This document shows positions 10,733 to 18,871 of a DNA stretch of 64,000 nt, one piece after another. How positions within the stretch are numbered: the first letter of the stretch is position 1; every line of letters starts with the position of its first letter. Origin of the DNA: Kitasatospora sp. SUK 42 (GTDB lineage: Bacteria > Actinomycetota > Actinomycetes > Streptomycetales > Streptomycetaceae); the NCBI RefSeq assembly GCF_015776785.2, contig NZ_LFMD02000005.1:545465-609464 (forward strand), in the 5' to 3' direction. The position numbers were made by a program, and so were the translations under genes. The notes below the pieces were generated by a model, which worked only from the letters and a program-made list of their open reading frames with translations, did not search any database and had not been told where the DNA came from.

Positions 10733-11344
10733 GTGTCGACCTCCACCACGCATCGGTTGCTCCTGGACCCCGCCGCGCAGGACCTGCTGTTCCGGCAGGC
10801 GTACACCGAGGACCGCTTCACCGGCGAGGCGGTCCCCGAGGACGCACTGCGGGCCGTCCACGACCTCGTCCGCAACGGCCCGACCGCCTTCAACCAGCAG
10901 CCGCTCAGGATCCACCTCCTCCGCTCCGCGGCGAGCCGCGGCCGGCTGGCCCGCCATCTCTCGCGGAGTAACCGGGAGAAGACCCTGGCGGCACCGCTGA
11001 CCGCGCTGCTGGCGGTGGACAACGCGTTCCACCTCCGGCTGCCGGAGCTGTTCCCCGCCTTTCCGGGAGCCGCCGCACTCTACGCGGAGGACCCCGGGCT
11101 GCGGGAACGGTCCGCGCTGATGAACGGCTCGCTGCAGGCCGCGTACTTCCTCGTCGGAATCCGCGCCGCCGGACTCGCGGCGGGGCCGGTGAGCGGATTC
11201 GACCAGTCCGGAGTCGACCGGGAGTTCTTCCCGGACGCCGAGCAGTCGGCGCTGCTGGTGGTGAACATCGGCAGACCCGCGGCGACGGGCCCGCGACCAC
11301 GCGCCCCGCGCCTGGCCTACGACGAGGTCCACCGCACCCTGTGA
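10733..11344 (+). CDS. RutE-like nitroreductase-fold reductase
   Basis: 203 aa, FMN-dependent nitroreductase fold of the RutE/malonic-semialdehyde-reductase branch. The N-terminal LLFRQAYTEDRFTGEAVPED, NGPTAFNQQPLRIHLL (flavin-binding Asn-Gln-Gln region), REKTLAAPLTALLAVD and HLRLPELFPAFPGAA follow the RutE pattern closely. RutE reduces the toxic aldehyde left at the end of the Rut pyrimidine pathway. With a RutF-like reductase and an LLM monooxygenase upstream, the three form a Rut-like core without RutB/C/D. The start GTG at 10733 has only a weak ribosome site. Last gene of the run; the HxlR gene faces it 38 bp away. Confidence 0.82.
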   Translation: MSTSTTHRLLLDPAAQDLLFRQAYTEDRFTGEAVPEDALRAVHDLVRNGPTAFNQQPLRIHLLRSAASRGRLARHLSRSNREKTLAAPLTALLAVDNAFHLRLPELFPAFPGAAALYAEDPGLRERSALMNGSLQAAYFLVGIRAAGLAAGPVSGFDQSGVDREFFPDAEQSALLVVNIGRPAATGPRPRAPRLAYDEVHRTL

Positions 11345-11382
11345 GCGCCGTTCGGCCCCGGCAGCCGCCCACCGTGCCACGG

Positions 11383-11748
11383 TCAGGCGGACTCGCCGGG
11401 ACCGGACGGCGCCGCGCGGTGCACCGTGTCGCGGTACCAGCGGCCCCACGTGTCCAGCTGCTCCGTGACGGAGTCCAGCGTGTGGCCGACGTCGGTGAGC
11501 GCGTACTCGACCCGCGGCGGCACCTCCCGGTACACCGTCCGCTCCACCAGCCCGTCCGCCTCCAGCTCCCTGAGCTGGCGGGTCAGCATGCGCTGGGTGA
11601 CACCCGGCAGGGCGCGCCTCAGTTCGCCGAACCGGTGGGTACCCGAGACCAGCTGCTTGAGGATGGCCAGTTTCCAGCGGCCGCCGAGGAGCTCCATGGC
11701 GAACTCGACCGCACAGTGATCCGAGCTTTCCTCGACGTTGGAACGCAC
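11383..11748 (-). CDS. HxlR-family transcriptional regulator
   Basis: 121 aa, single winged-helix HxlR domain: Cys12, then FAMELLGGRWKLAILKQLVSG, HRFGELRRALPGVTQRMLT (recognition helix) and DGLVERTVYREVPPRVEYAL (wing). HxlR proteins commonly respond to aldehydes or redox stress, and an N-terminal Cys before the HTH is typical of the thiol-sensing type. GTG start at 11748 with GGAGG six bases upstream. It is divergent from the MFS exporter and convergent with the RutE-like gene, so it likely controls the exporter and itself. Confidence 0.9.
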   Translation of the reverse strand: MRSNVEESSDHCAVEFAMELLGGRWKLAILKQLVSGTHRFGELRRALPGVTQRMLTRQLRELEADGLVERTVYREVPPRVEYALTDVGHTLDSVTEQLDTWGRWYRDTVHRAAPSGPGESA

Positions 11749-11837
11749 ACCTGACCTCCATTGGTATACAGCGTGGCACTAGGGGACACGAATGACCGTA
11801 CTTGCGGCCCGCGTTGGTACTTCCGGAAGCTGAGACT
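11749..11837. promoter_or_regulatory. Divergent hxlR/MFS control region with TTGGTA direct repeats
   Basis: The 89-bp gap holds two direct TTGGTA copies (11761-11766 and 11814-11819), each followed by an A/T-richer step. Position and symmetry suit an HxlR operator, but the repeats are short. Confidence 0.35.
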
Positions 11838-13445
11838 ATGACAGAGAGCAAGGTGCCCGCCGCGGCCGGACCGGCCGCCGGGAAAGAGCGCGCAGAGCAT
11901 TCGACGGCCTCCGGGCAGCCGGGCGGGCCGGCCCTTCGCGCGCGGCAGCGGTGGCTGGTGCTGGCCGTGGTGTCGGGGAGTCTCTTCCTGTGCGGCATCG
12001 ACCTCACCGTCCTGCACGTCGCGGTGCCGAGCCTGAGCCGGGACCTCGAACCGAGCCCGGCCCAACTGCTGTGGATCGTCGACGTCTACTCACTGACGCT
12101 GGCCGCCCTCCTGGTGACCTGCGGCACCCTCGGCGACCGCATCGGCCGGCGCCGCATGGTGCTCAGCGGCTTCCTCACCTTCGGCCTCGCCTCCGCGGCG
12201 GCCGCCTTCTCGACCTCGACCGCACAACTCATCGCTGCCCGGGCCGCACTGGGCGTCGGCGCGGCGATGATCATGGCGTCCACGGTGGCGATCATCCGGG
12301 TCGTCTTCACCGACGACCGCGAACGCGCCATGGCGATCGGCATCTGGACCTCCGCGCACAGTGTCGGGGCCACGATCGGTCCGCTGGCGGGCGGTCTGGT
12401 CGTCGAGCGGTGGGGCTGGGGAGCGGTGTTCCTCATCAACGTCCCCGTCATCGTCGTCATCCTGGCCGTCGGCGCCCGGGTCATCCCCGAGTCGCGCAAC
12501 CCCGTGCCCCGTCGCTGGGACGTGGCCAGTGTCGCGCTGTCCGTCACCGGCCTGGCCGCCGTGGTCTACGCGCTCAAGCAGGCCGGCGAGCACGCGGGGG
12601 TGAACGCCGTCATCGTCCTCACGGCCCTCGCCGGCAGCGCCCTGCTCTACACCTTCGTACGACGCCAACGGCGCATCCGCGAGCCGTTGTTGGACTTCGC
12701 CCTCTTCCGCGAACGCCGCTTCACCACGGCCACCCTGTGTGTCATCGGCTGCTTCGGCAGCTATGTCGCGCTTCTGTTCTTCCTCACCCAGTGGCTGCAG
12801 CAGGTGGGCGCGTACTCGCCGGTGCTCGCCGGGCTCGCGCTGATGCCGCTGGCCGGGGCCAACGCCCTCGGCGCGATCACGGCCCCCTGGGCGGCGAACC
12901 GGTGGGGCAACCGCTGGGCGCTCACCGGGGCGCTCTCCCTCTTCGCCCTCGCGTACGCCGCCATCGCGGTCGTCGGTGACGCCGCGCACTACGGCGAACT
13001 CCTCCTCCCGCTGCTCGCCGCCGGGTACGGCGCCGGCATCGTCATGACCCTGGGCGCCGACTCCATCATGGCCGCCGCGCAACCCGAGCGGTCCGGAGAG
13101 GCTGCCGCCATCCAGGAGACCTCCTTCGAACTCGGCGCCGGGCTCGGCGTCGCCGTCCTCGGCACCGTCCTGGCCGCCGTGTACCGCACGGGCCTGCCCG
13201 AGGTGCCGGGCCTCTCCGGAGAACAGCAGGCCAGGGCCGGGGAGTCGTTCGCCGCGGCGGAGGACGTCATGGCGCACCTGCCCTCCGGGACCGCCAACGC
13301 GGTGCTGGAGTCGGCACGGCACGCCTACGACCGGGGCTTCACCGCGGTGTCGGTGATCGCGGCGATCGGCCTGGCCGCCACCGCACTCATGGCCTCGGCC
13401 CTGCTGCGCCCCCGCCCGGCCGCGAAGCGGGCCGGCGAGGACTGA
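11838..13445 (+). CDS. 14-TM MFS drug exporter (DHA2/QacA-SmvA type)
   Basis: 535 aa from the ATG at 11838; the frame is open to a TTG at 11802 but lacks family similarity there. After a ~30-aa polar leader come the DHA2 hallmarks: VSGSLFLCGIDLTVLHVAVP (TM1), WIVDVYSLTLAALLVTCGTL, motif A GDRIGRRR, and motif C-like GPLAGGLVVERWGWG. About 14 hydrophobic segments follow. Proton-driven exporters of this class expel cationic or amphipathic drugs and pathway products. It is divergent from hxlR and followed by a strong terminator. It may export the product or a toxic intermediate of the adjacent flavin operon. Confidence 0.9.
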   Translation: MTESKVPAAAGPAAGKERAEHSTASGQPGGPALRARQRWLVLAVVSGSLFLCGIDLTVLHVAVPSLSRDLEPSPAQLLWIVDVYSLTLAALLVTCGTLGDRIGRRRMVLSGFLTFGLASAAAAFSTSTAQLIAARAALGVGAAMIMASTVAIIRVVFTDDRERAMAIGIWTSAHSVGATIGPLAGGLVVERWGWGAVFLINVPVIVVILAVGARVIPESRNPVPRRWDVASVALSVTGLAAVVYALKQAGEHAGVNAVIVLTALAGSALLYTFVRRQRRIREPLLDFALFRERRFTTATLCVIGCFGSYVALLFFLTQWLQQVGAYSPVLAGLALMPLAGANALGAITAPWAANRWGNRWALTGALSLFALAYAAIAVVGDAAHYGELLLPLLAAGYGAGIVMTLGADSIMAAAQPERSGEAAAIQETSFELGAGLGVAVLGTVLAAVYRTGLPEVPGLSGEQQARAGESFAAAEDVMAHLPSGTANAVLESARHAYDRGFTAVSVIAAIGLAATALMASALLRPRPAAKRAGED

Positions 13446-13500
13446 CCGGGCGGGCGCCGGTTCGGCGGTGCCGAGGCGAAGGCCCGCGGCGACGTGTCCA

Positions 13501-13540
13501 CGGGGAACCCGGCCGGGCGGAGGCGGGGCCGGGTTCCCCG
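13501..13540 (+). terminator. Terminator hairpin after the MFS gene
   Basis: Perfect 14-bp inverted repeat, arms 13501-13514 and 13527-13540 with a 12-base loop, lying 56 bases after the MFS stop and ahead of the phosphatase gene. Confidence 0.75.
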
Positions 13541-13600
13541 CCGGGATCGCGGCTGAGGTGAGAGGGGGCGGGGTCGGTGTGAGACTGGGGGAGGGAAGGG

Positions 13601-14818
13601 GTGATCTCGGTGTTGGACCCGCCGCAGGGGTACACCGGGGCCGACGCCGGTTTCGACGAGGGCCTGTTGGAGGAGCTGATCGTCGAGGCGCAGACGGCCC
13701 TGCCGGTCGAACTGCCCGCTCTGGCCAACCGGTGTGCCTCGGCCCTGGGTCTGGAATCGGCGCTGATCTACCTCGTCGACCTGCAGCAACAGCTCCTCAT
13801 CCCGCTGGACGAGACCGCGGTGCCGCTGGCGGTGGACCGCTCGCCGGCCGGCTGGGCCTACCGCACGGTCTTCCCGAGGGTGGACGACGTCGAGGGCGGG
13901 GTGATCGTCTGGATGCCCCTGGTCGACGGTGCCGAGCGGCTGGGCGTGCTGGCGGTCCGGACCGCCTCGCTCGACGGAGTGCGGATGCGCCGCAGCCGGA
14001 TGCTGTCCCACCTCTTCGCCATGCTGATCACCTCCAAGCGCGCCTACAGCGACTGGCTCGCCGGCCTCACCCGCACCGCGGCCATGCGGCTGCCCGCCGA
14101 GATGCTCCGGGCCTTCCTGCCGCCCCACACCGTCGGCAGCGCCCGGTGCGTCTCGACCGCGGTCCTGGAGCCGGCGTACGACGTCGCCGGTGACGCCTTC
14201 GACCACTCGGTGATCAAGGACGTGCTGAACACCATGATCCTCGACTCCATGGGGCACGATCTGGCCGCCGGCCTGACCACGTCGGTCGCCATGGCGGCGG
14301 CGCGGAACGCCCGCCGCGGCGGCGGCAACCTGTCCGACGTGGTCGGCTCCGTCGACCAGGCCCTCACCCAGTGGCTGCCCGACCACTTCTGCACCGGCGT
14401 GCTGTGCCGGCTCGACGCCGTCACCGGGGTGCTGCGCTGGGTCAACTGTGGCCACCCGCCGCCACTGCTGATCCGTGCCGAGCGGGTGCTCGAAGGAGCG
14501 CTGGACAGCCCCCCGCAGCCCCCGATCGGCCTGGCCGACCACCTCGCCACGGAAACCCGGCAGGTCCACGAGACGGTGCTGGAGCCGGGCGACCGCGTCC
14601 TGCTCTACACCGACGGCGTCGTGGAGGCGCGCGACGCGGACGGTGTGGAGTTCGGCCTCGACCAGTTCACCGACTTCATCATCCGCTCCTCCGCCGCCGG
14701 CCAGCGCCCGGCCGAGGTGCTGCGGCTGCTCATCCACGCCGTCCTCGACCGCCAGTGCGACCAGCTGCGGGACGACGCGACCATCCTGCTCTTCGAATGG
14801 CGCCCGCAGCGCCGGTGA
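13601..14818 (+). CDS. GAF-like plus SpoIIE-type PP2C phosphatase
   Basis: 405 aa. The N-terminal ~150 residues look like a degenerate GAF sensor (ANRCASALGLESALIYLVD, then GVIVWMPLVDGAERLGVLAV). The C-terminal domain is a SpoIIE/RsbU Ser/Thr phosphatase: DVAGDAFDHSV, ILDSMGHDLAAGLTTSVA (metal-binding Asp-Gly/His region), LRWVNCGHPPPLLI, and VLLYTDGVVEARD. Such proteins dephosphorylate anti-anti-sigma factors in partner-switching control of sigma factors. Streptomyces have dozens. No anti-sigma partner gene is adjacent. The GTG start follows AGGGAAGGG. It ends 16 bp from the convergent CBS gene. Confidence 0.88.
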   Translation: MISVLDPPQGYTGADAGFDEGLLEELIVEAQTALPVELPALANRCASALGLESALIYLVDLQQQLLIPLDETAVPLAVDRSPAGWAYRTVFPRVDDVEGGVIVWMPLVDGAERLGVLAVRTASLDGVRMRRSRMLSHLFAMLITSKRAYSDWLAGLTRTAAMRLPAEMLRAFLPPHTVGSARCVSTAVLEPAYDVAGDAFDHSVIKDVLNTMILDSMGHDLAAGLTTSVAMAAARNARRGGGNLSDVVGSVDQALTQWLPDHFCTGVLCRLDAVTGVLRWVNCGHPPPLLIRAERVLEGALDSPPQPPIGLADHLATETRQVHETVLEPGDRVLLYTDGVVEARDADGVEFGLDQFTDFIIRSSAAGQRPAEVLRLLIHAVLDRQCDQLRDDATILLFEWRPQRR

Positions 14819-14834
14819 CGCCGTACCGCGCCGG

Positions 14835-15266
14835 TCACTGAAGGACCGGGCGCGGGGAGGAGACGATCTCGACGAACTCGCCGACCTCGTGCCGGTCCAG
14901 GTGCTGTGCGATGTCGGCCTCGCTGATCATGCCGACCAGCCGGTGGGCTTCGGTGACCGGCAGGCGGCGGATCCGGTGCTTCTCCATGAGTTGCAGGACC
15001 TCGGCCTGGTCGGCGCTCGCGTCGATGGTGACCGGCTTGCCCTGGGCGAGTTCGCCGGCGGTCGTGGTCCTGGGGTCGCGGCCCTCGGCGAGGCACTTGA
15101 CCACGATGTCGCGGTCGGTGACGATCCCGTGCAGCCGGTCGTCGGCGCCGCAGATCGGCAGCGCGCCGACGTCCAGTTCGCGCATCCGCCGGGCCGCGGT
15201 CTCCAGCGTTTCGCTCTCCTGAACACAGGTGGCCCCGGCGTGCATGATGTCCCGCGCGGTGCTCAT
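14835..15266 (-). CDS. CBS-pair domain protein
   Basis: 143 aa made almost entirely of two CBS repeats: DIMHAGATCVQESETLETAA to IVTDRDIVV (first), then TIDASADQAEVLQLMEKHRI to GMISEADIAQHL (second). A CBS pair binds adenosyl ligands such as AMP or ATP, and stand-alone pairs in actinobacteria (e.g. Hrp1 of Mycobacterium) are dormancy/hypoxia associated. The ATG at 15266 is chosen because a GAAGGAGG ribosome site lies just upstream, although the frame is open further. The universal stress protein gene lies 222 bp upstream on the same strand, supporting a stress role. Confidence 0.9.
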   Translation of the reverse strand: MSTARDIMHAGATCVQESETLETAARRMRELDVGALPICGADDRLHGIVTDRDIVVKCLAEGRDPRTTTAGELAQGKPVTIDASADQAEVLQLMEKHRIRRLPVTEAHRLVGMISEADIAQHLDRHEVGEFVEIVSSPRPVLQ

Positions 15267-15488
15267 GACTGCCGCCTCCTTCGGGGTACGGGTTTCGGCC
15301 TCCGGACGGGAGCTGTCCCTTCCAGCGTTGTCCCGCCGGTGGAGCCTCCGCATCCCGAGAGCCGGTGGCCGGGAGCCGGGTGACGTGGAAACCGGTGGAC
15401 GGGGTGGTGCTCGGGCTGCCGGCCGGGGAGTGGCGGCGGTGATCCGCGGGGCGCGTGGCGGGCGCCCCCGGACCCCGTCCCCGAGGAC

Positions 15489-16361
15489 TCAGTCGTGCGG
15501 TACGACCGCCACCGGGGCGGTGGAGTGGTGGATCGCCGCGTGGGCGACGGGCCCGAGCCGCATGCCGAGGCGGTGGGACCGCCGACGACGGCCGACGACC
15601 ACGAGGTCCGCGGCGCCGGAGGCGTCCACCACCGCGCCGGCGCCGCCGGCGACCCGGCAGTCCTCGACGACCGTGACCGCGGGGTACTTCTCCCGCCACG
15701 GGGCGAGGGCCTGGGTGAGCAGCCCGGCCTCGACGGCCCGGAACGGCTCCGTCTCGATGCCCGGTCCCACCCATCCCGGGTAGGCCATGACGGGCGGCGG
15801 CGTCCAGCCGTGGACGGCCCGCAGCACGGCCCGGCGCGAGGCGGCCTGTCGGAAGGCGAAGTCCAGCACCTGGTCGGCGGGTGCGCCGGTGTCGACGCCG
15901 ACGACGACCTCCGGGGTGTCGGGGCCGGTGACGCGCTCCTGCTCCCCTGCGCGGACCAGGACGAGCGGCACCTCGCACCTGGCCGCGGCGGCCAGGCCGA
16001 CCGAGCCGACCAGCAGCCCCTCGAAGCCGCCGACGCCCAGTGATCCGACCACCAGCATGTCGGCGTCCTCGGCGGCCGCCATGAGCGCCGCGACCGGATC
16101 GTCCCCGTCGAGGAGGTCGGTGCGCACGTCCAGGTCCGGGTGGGCCGCCCGGACGTCCCGGGCGGCATCGGCGACCATGCGCGCGGTCAGCGTACGGAAC
16201 TCCTCCGACCGGCCCCGATCCGCGTGCAGGCCGTCGAGCCAGGTCTGGGCGTGGACCACCCGGAGGCCGAGCCCCTGGCGGACGGCTTCGTCGGCGGCCC
16301 ACCGGGCTGCCGCCGTGCTCTCCTCGGAACCGTCGACGCCGGTCAGCACATGGGTGTTCAT
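15489..16361 (-). CDS. Tandem universal stress protein (two UspA domains)
   Basis: 290 aa with two UspA domains. The first begins MNTHVLTGVDGSEESTAAAR and ends with DMLVVGSLGVGGFEGLLVGS-VPLVLVRAG (ATP-binding GxxG-9-G(S) pattern). The second starts VVVGVDTGAPADQVLDFAF and ends DLVVVGRRRRSHRLG-VAVVPHD. It is likely an ATP-binding dormancy/stress protein. ATG at 16361 is preceded by GGAGACACG. It lies with the CBS-pair and oleate hydratase genes on one strand, separated by terminator-like sequence. Confidence 0.92.
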   Translation of the reverse strand: MNTHVLTGVDGSEESTAAARWAADEAVRQGLGLRVVHAQTWLDGLHADRGRSEEFRTLTARMVADAARDVRAAHPDLDVRTDLLDGDDPVAALMAAAEDADMLVVGSLGVGGFEGLLVGSVGLAAAARCEVPLVLVRAGEQERVTGPDTPEVVVGVDTGAPADQVLDFAFRQAASRRAVLRAVHGWTPPPVMAYPGWVGPGIETEPFRAVEAGLLTQALAPWREKYPAVTVVEDCRVAGGAGAVVDASGAADLVVVGRRRRSHRLGMRLGPVAHAAIHHSTAPVAVVPHD

Positions 16362-16444
16362 CGTGTCTCCTCCAACTCTCGGGCTTTTCCGTCCCGGCCC
16401 GGCGCCCCGATCGGGCGCGGACGGACGGGGGGTGTGTACGGGGG

Positions 16445-16476
16445 CCGGGCGAGGCGCGGGCACACGCCTCGCCCGG
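16445..16476 (-). terminator. Terminator hairpin after oleate hydratase gene
   Basis: Perfect 12-bp inverted repeat (16445-16456 / 16465-16476, 8-base loop) nine bases past the oleate hydratase stop on the minus strand. Confidence 0.7.
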
Positions 16477-16485
16477 GGCGTCCGG

Positions 16486-18075
16486 TCAGGCGAAGGCGGT
16501 CCTGAGGGCCTGGAGGACGGTGTCGGCGTCGGTCAGGGCGTGGTGGACCGGCGGGACGGGGAAGCCGAGTCCGAGCAGGCGGTACACGGCGTGCATCGCG
16601 CCGCGCACCGAGTACTCGACGGTGAACACGACGTCCTCGGGGATCTCGACGTACTGGCCGAGGAGGGCGAAGTTGCGGGCTCCGTGCGGGATGACCAGGG
16701 GGCGGTCGTGTACGGAGCGGCGGGCGAACTGGCTGGTGATGTACGGCATCATCACCGTGGTGACGGTGGTGGTCGCGCGCACCTCGTCCGCGATGTCGTC
16801 GAAGCCGAGCTGGCCGAGGAGTTCGGTGAGGATCTGCCGTCCGGTGGACCCGGCCATGGTGGTGCCGGTGTGTTCGCCCGGGGTGTCCAGGAACAGGCCG
16901 TAGCCCCAGAGGGTGAAGACGTCCTCGGGCTGGCCGGCGAAGTGCGGCGGGCGGGGGACCACGATCGACATCAGCCAGGGCGAGTCCTTGAAGGTCATCA
17001 GGGCGCCGGTGCCGGGCGCGTTGCCGCTGAACTCCTCGATGCGCTTGAGCAGTGCGGGGCTGCGCATGGTGAGGGTGAAGGACTCCCAGGCGGCTTCGGC
17101 CACGTTGCCGTTGAACACGCCGGGCCGGCCGAAGTCGGACGCCTTGCGGGAGAGGGTCTCCCAGAGGGTCCAGCTGCCGTCGCGCTTGTCCCGGATCAAC
17201 TCCGGCACGGTGTCGTCGCCGCCGAAGGCCGCGTCGGCGGTCATCGAACCGAGCGTGATGAACGCCAGGTCGGGATCGGCGAGTTCGACGGTCTCCGCGC
17301 CGCCGTCCCGGAGGAGGTGGAGACGCTTCGCGCGGCGCACGCCGTCCTGCTCGGTGAAGTCGACATCGGTGACGGTGACGCCGTGCTCGAAGTGCACGCC
17401 GCGCTCCAGCAGCCACTCGGTGAGCGGCCGCACGATGGAGTCGTACTGGTTGAGGCGGGTGCGGCGCACGCCGGCCAGGGTGTGGATGCGCGGGAACTCC
17501 TGGAGGAAGCGCAGGAAGTAGCGCTTGAGTTCGATGGCGCTGTGCCAGTTCTGGAAGGCGAAGGTGGTGCGCCACATCGTCCAGAAGTTCGTGGCGAAGA
17601 AGTGCTCGGAGAAGAACTCGTCGATCCTCCGGGAGCCGATCACCGACTCCGGAAGGACGAGCAGCCGGGCCAGCTCCAGCCGGTCGCGCGCGTCGAGCCC
17701 GAGGCGGGAGGCGTCGAGGACGCGGTGGTCCCGGTCGATCAGCCGGGCCTTGGCGTGGGTGGGCCAGTCCCGGTTGAAGTCGGTGATCTCCTGCCGTACG
17801 GAGACCTGTTCGTCGTCGAGGGTGGGAATCGTCTCCAGCAGGTCCCACAGGCAGGTGTACGCCTCGTCCTCCAGCATCCGCCCGCCCCGGGTGACGTACG
17901 CCTGCTCCGGCGAGCCCTGCCCGTCGAGTGAGCCGCCGGGCAGGGGGAGCCGCTCCAGGACGTGGATGTTCTCGCCGGGGAAGTCGCCGTCGCGGATCAG
18001 GAAGGCCGCGGCGGCCAGTGCCGCTATTCCGCCGCCGACCAGGTAGGCCTTCGTCTCGCGCCCACAGTCGATCAT
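16486..18075 (-). CDS. ohyA: Oleate hydratase (MCRA family)
   Basis: 529 aa FAD protein that adds water to the cis-9 double bond of oleate to give 10-hydroxystearate, a detoxification or membrane-stress reaction. The N-terminal FAD site reads AYLVGGGIAALAAAAFLIRD, followed by NIHVLERLPLPGGSLDGQG and RGGRMLEDEAYTCLWDLL, both strongly conserved in myosin-cross-reactive-antigen proteins. NFWTMWRTTFAFQNWHSAIE and GQYVEIPEDVVFTVEYSVRG are further family hallmarks. Length is at the shorter end of the family. ATG start at 18075. Monocistronic, with its own terminator. Confidence 0.93.
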   Translation of the reverse strand: MIDCGRETKAYLVGGGIAALAAAAFLIRDGDFPGENIHVLERLPLPGGSLDGQGSPEQAYVTRGGRMLEDEAYTCLWDLLETIPTLDDEQVSVRQEITDFNRDWPTHAKARLIDRDHRVLDASRLGLDARDRLELARLLVLPESVIGSRRIDEFFSEHFFATNFWTMWRTTFAFQNWHSAIELKRYFLRFLQEFPRIHTLAGVRRTRLNQYDSIVRPLTEWLLERGVHFEHGVTVTDVDFTEQDGVRRAKRLHLLRDGGAETVELADPDLAFITLGSMTADAAFGGDDTVPELIRDKRDGSWTLWETLSRKASDFGRPGVFNGNVAEAAWESFTLTMRSPALLKRIEEFSGNAPGTGALMTFKDSPWLMSIVVPRPPHFAGQPEDVFTLWGYGLFLDTPGEHTGTTMAGSTGRQILTELLGQLGFDDIADEVRATTTVTTVMMPYITSQFARRSVHDRPLVIPHGARNFALLGQYVEIPEDVVFTVEYSVRGAMHAVYRLLGLGFPVPPVHHALTDADTVLQALRTAFA

Positions 18076-18380
18076 GATCCGTCCATTCGTCGTCCCGCCC
18101 GCGCCCGTGCGGCGCGCCTGCAGCGTTCGGCAGGTGCTGCCAGCCTGCGGCAGGAGCGGCAGCCCCGCGCAGGGGCCGGCAGTCCCCTTTCCGGGGCCGT
18201 ACGTCCCGGTGGCGGGTGGCGGGTGGCGGGTGGTCGCTGGTCGGCGGCGGGCCGGGGCCGTTCGAGCGGGGCCCGGGACGGTCTGCCGGGGCCGACTCGG
18301 AGCAGGGCGTCCTCGCAGGCTATTTGAACGCGTTCAATATTTTCCCTAGAGTGGCCGCGGTCGAGTGAGGGGGGCGTGCC
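18076..18380. other. Intergenic region with short tandem repeats and an operator
   Basis: The 305-bp gap between the divergent oleate hydratase and small membrane protein genes holds a 7-bp GGGTGGC-type tandem repeat (about 18209-18232), several CAGGxGCTGCC-like near-repeats (18121-18170), and the palindrome at 18324-18337. No ORF with a convincing start was seen. Confidence 0.6.
18324..18337. promoter_or_regulatory. TTGAACGCGTTCAA palindromic operator
   Basis: A perfect 14-bp palindrome embedded in an A/T-rich patch (TATT before, TATTTT after) 43 bases upstream of the GTG at 18381. The form, TTGAAC-n-GTTCAA over a promoter, is typical of TetR-family operators in actinomycetes. No TetR gene is adjacent, so the cognate regulator must be encoded elsewhere. 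Confidence 0.7.
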
Positions 18381-18815
18381 GTGGTCGGTGCCGTGGTTCG
18401 ACGAGGTGTTCGGCTGGGGGTCCGCATCGGAGCGGTGCCCGCCGGAGTGGCCGGTTCGTTGTGGTTCGGCGCCGCCGCGGCGCGGCTCCTCAGGGAACCG
18501 CATGCCCTGACGGGGGGTTTGCCGCTCCTTGCCGTCGTGGTCGGTGGAAGCCTGGGTGTCGGCGTCCTGGTCGGCGCGGTCACCGGTGTGGTGCTGGCGC
18601 TGTCACCCGAGTGGTTGGCCGGGCGCGCCTGGCTGCGAGGACCACTCGCCGGGATCGTCGCCGGGACGGCCTGTCTCGGCGAGACCGTCGTCATGGCGGT
18701 GGCGACCGACGGCGGATACGGGCCGATGCTGCTCACCCTCCTCTCCACTCCCGTGGTCGGCGTCGTGGCGGCGGTGCACAGCGGTGACATCCGGGGACGC
18801 GGGCAAGCGGAGTAG
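18381..18815 (+). CDS. Small membrane protein, four predicted TM segments
   Basis: 144 aa and very hydrophobic, with likely helices at about 18-35, 45-70 (LPLLAVVVGGSLGVGVLVGAV), 85-105 (LAGIVAGTACLGETVVMAV) and 112-130 (MLLTLLSTPVVGVVAAV). The short C-terminal tail is polar. I do not recognise the family. The GTG start follows a GAGGGGG ribosome site. The upstream 14-bp palindrome suggests inducible, repressor-controlled expression, as for small drug- or stress-responsive membrane proteins. It is convergent with the choice-of-anchor P gene across a perfect terminator. Confidence 0.65.
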   Translation: MVGAVVRRGVRLGVRIGAVPAGVAGSLWFGAAAARLLREPHALTGGLPLLAVVVGGSLGVGVLVGAVTGVVLALSPEWLAGRAWLRGPLAGIVAGTACLGETVVMAVATDGGYGPMLLTLLSTPVVGVVAAVHSGDIRGRGQAE

Positions 18816-18816
18816 G

Positions 18817-18851
18817 CGCCCGCCCGGTCGCTCGGGGCGACCGGGCGGGCG
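18817..18851. terminator. Bidirectional 15-bp terminator hairpin
   Basis: Perfect inverted repeat (18817-18831 / 18837-18851, loop 18832-18836) between convergent stops at 18815 and 18872, serving both genes. Confidence 0.85.
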
Positions 18852-18871
18852 TCCTTCTCCCTGGCGGTACG

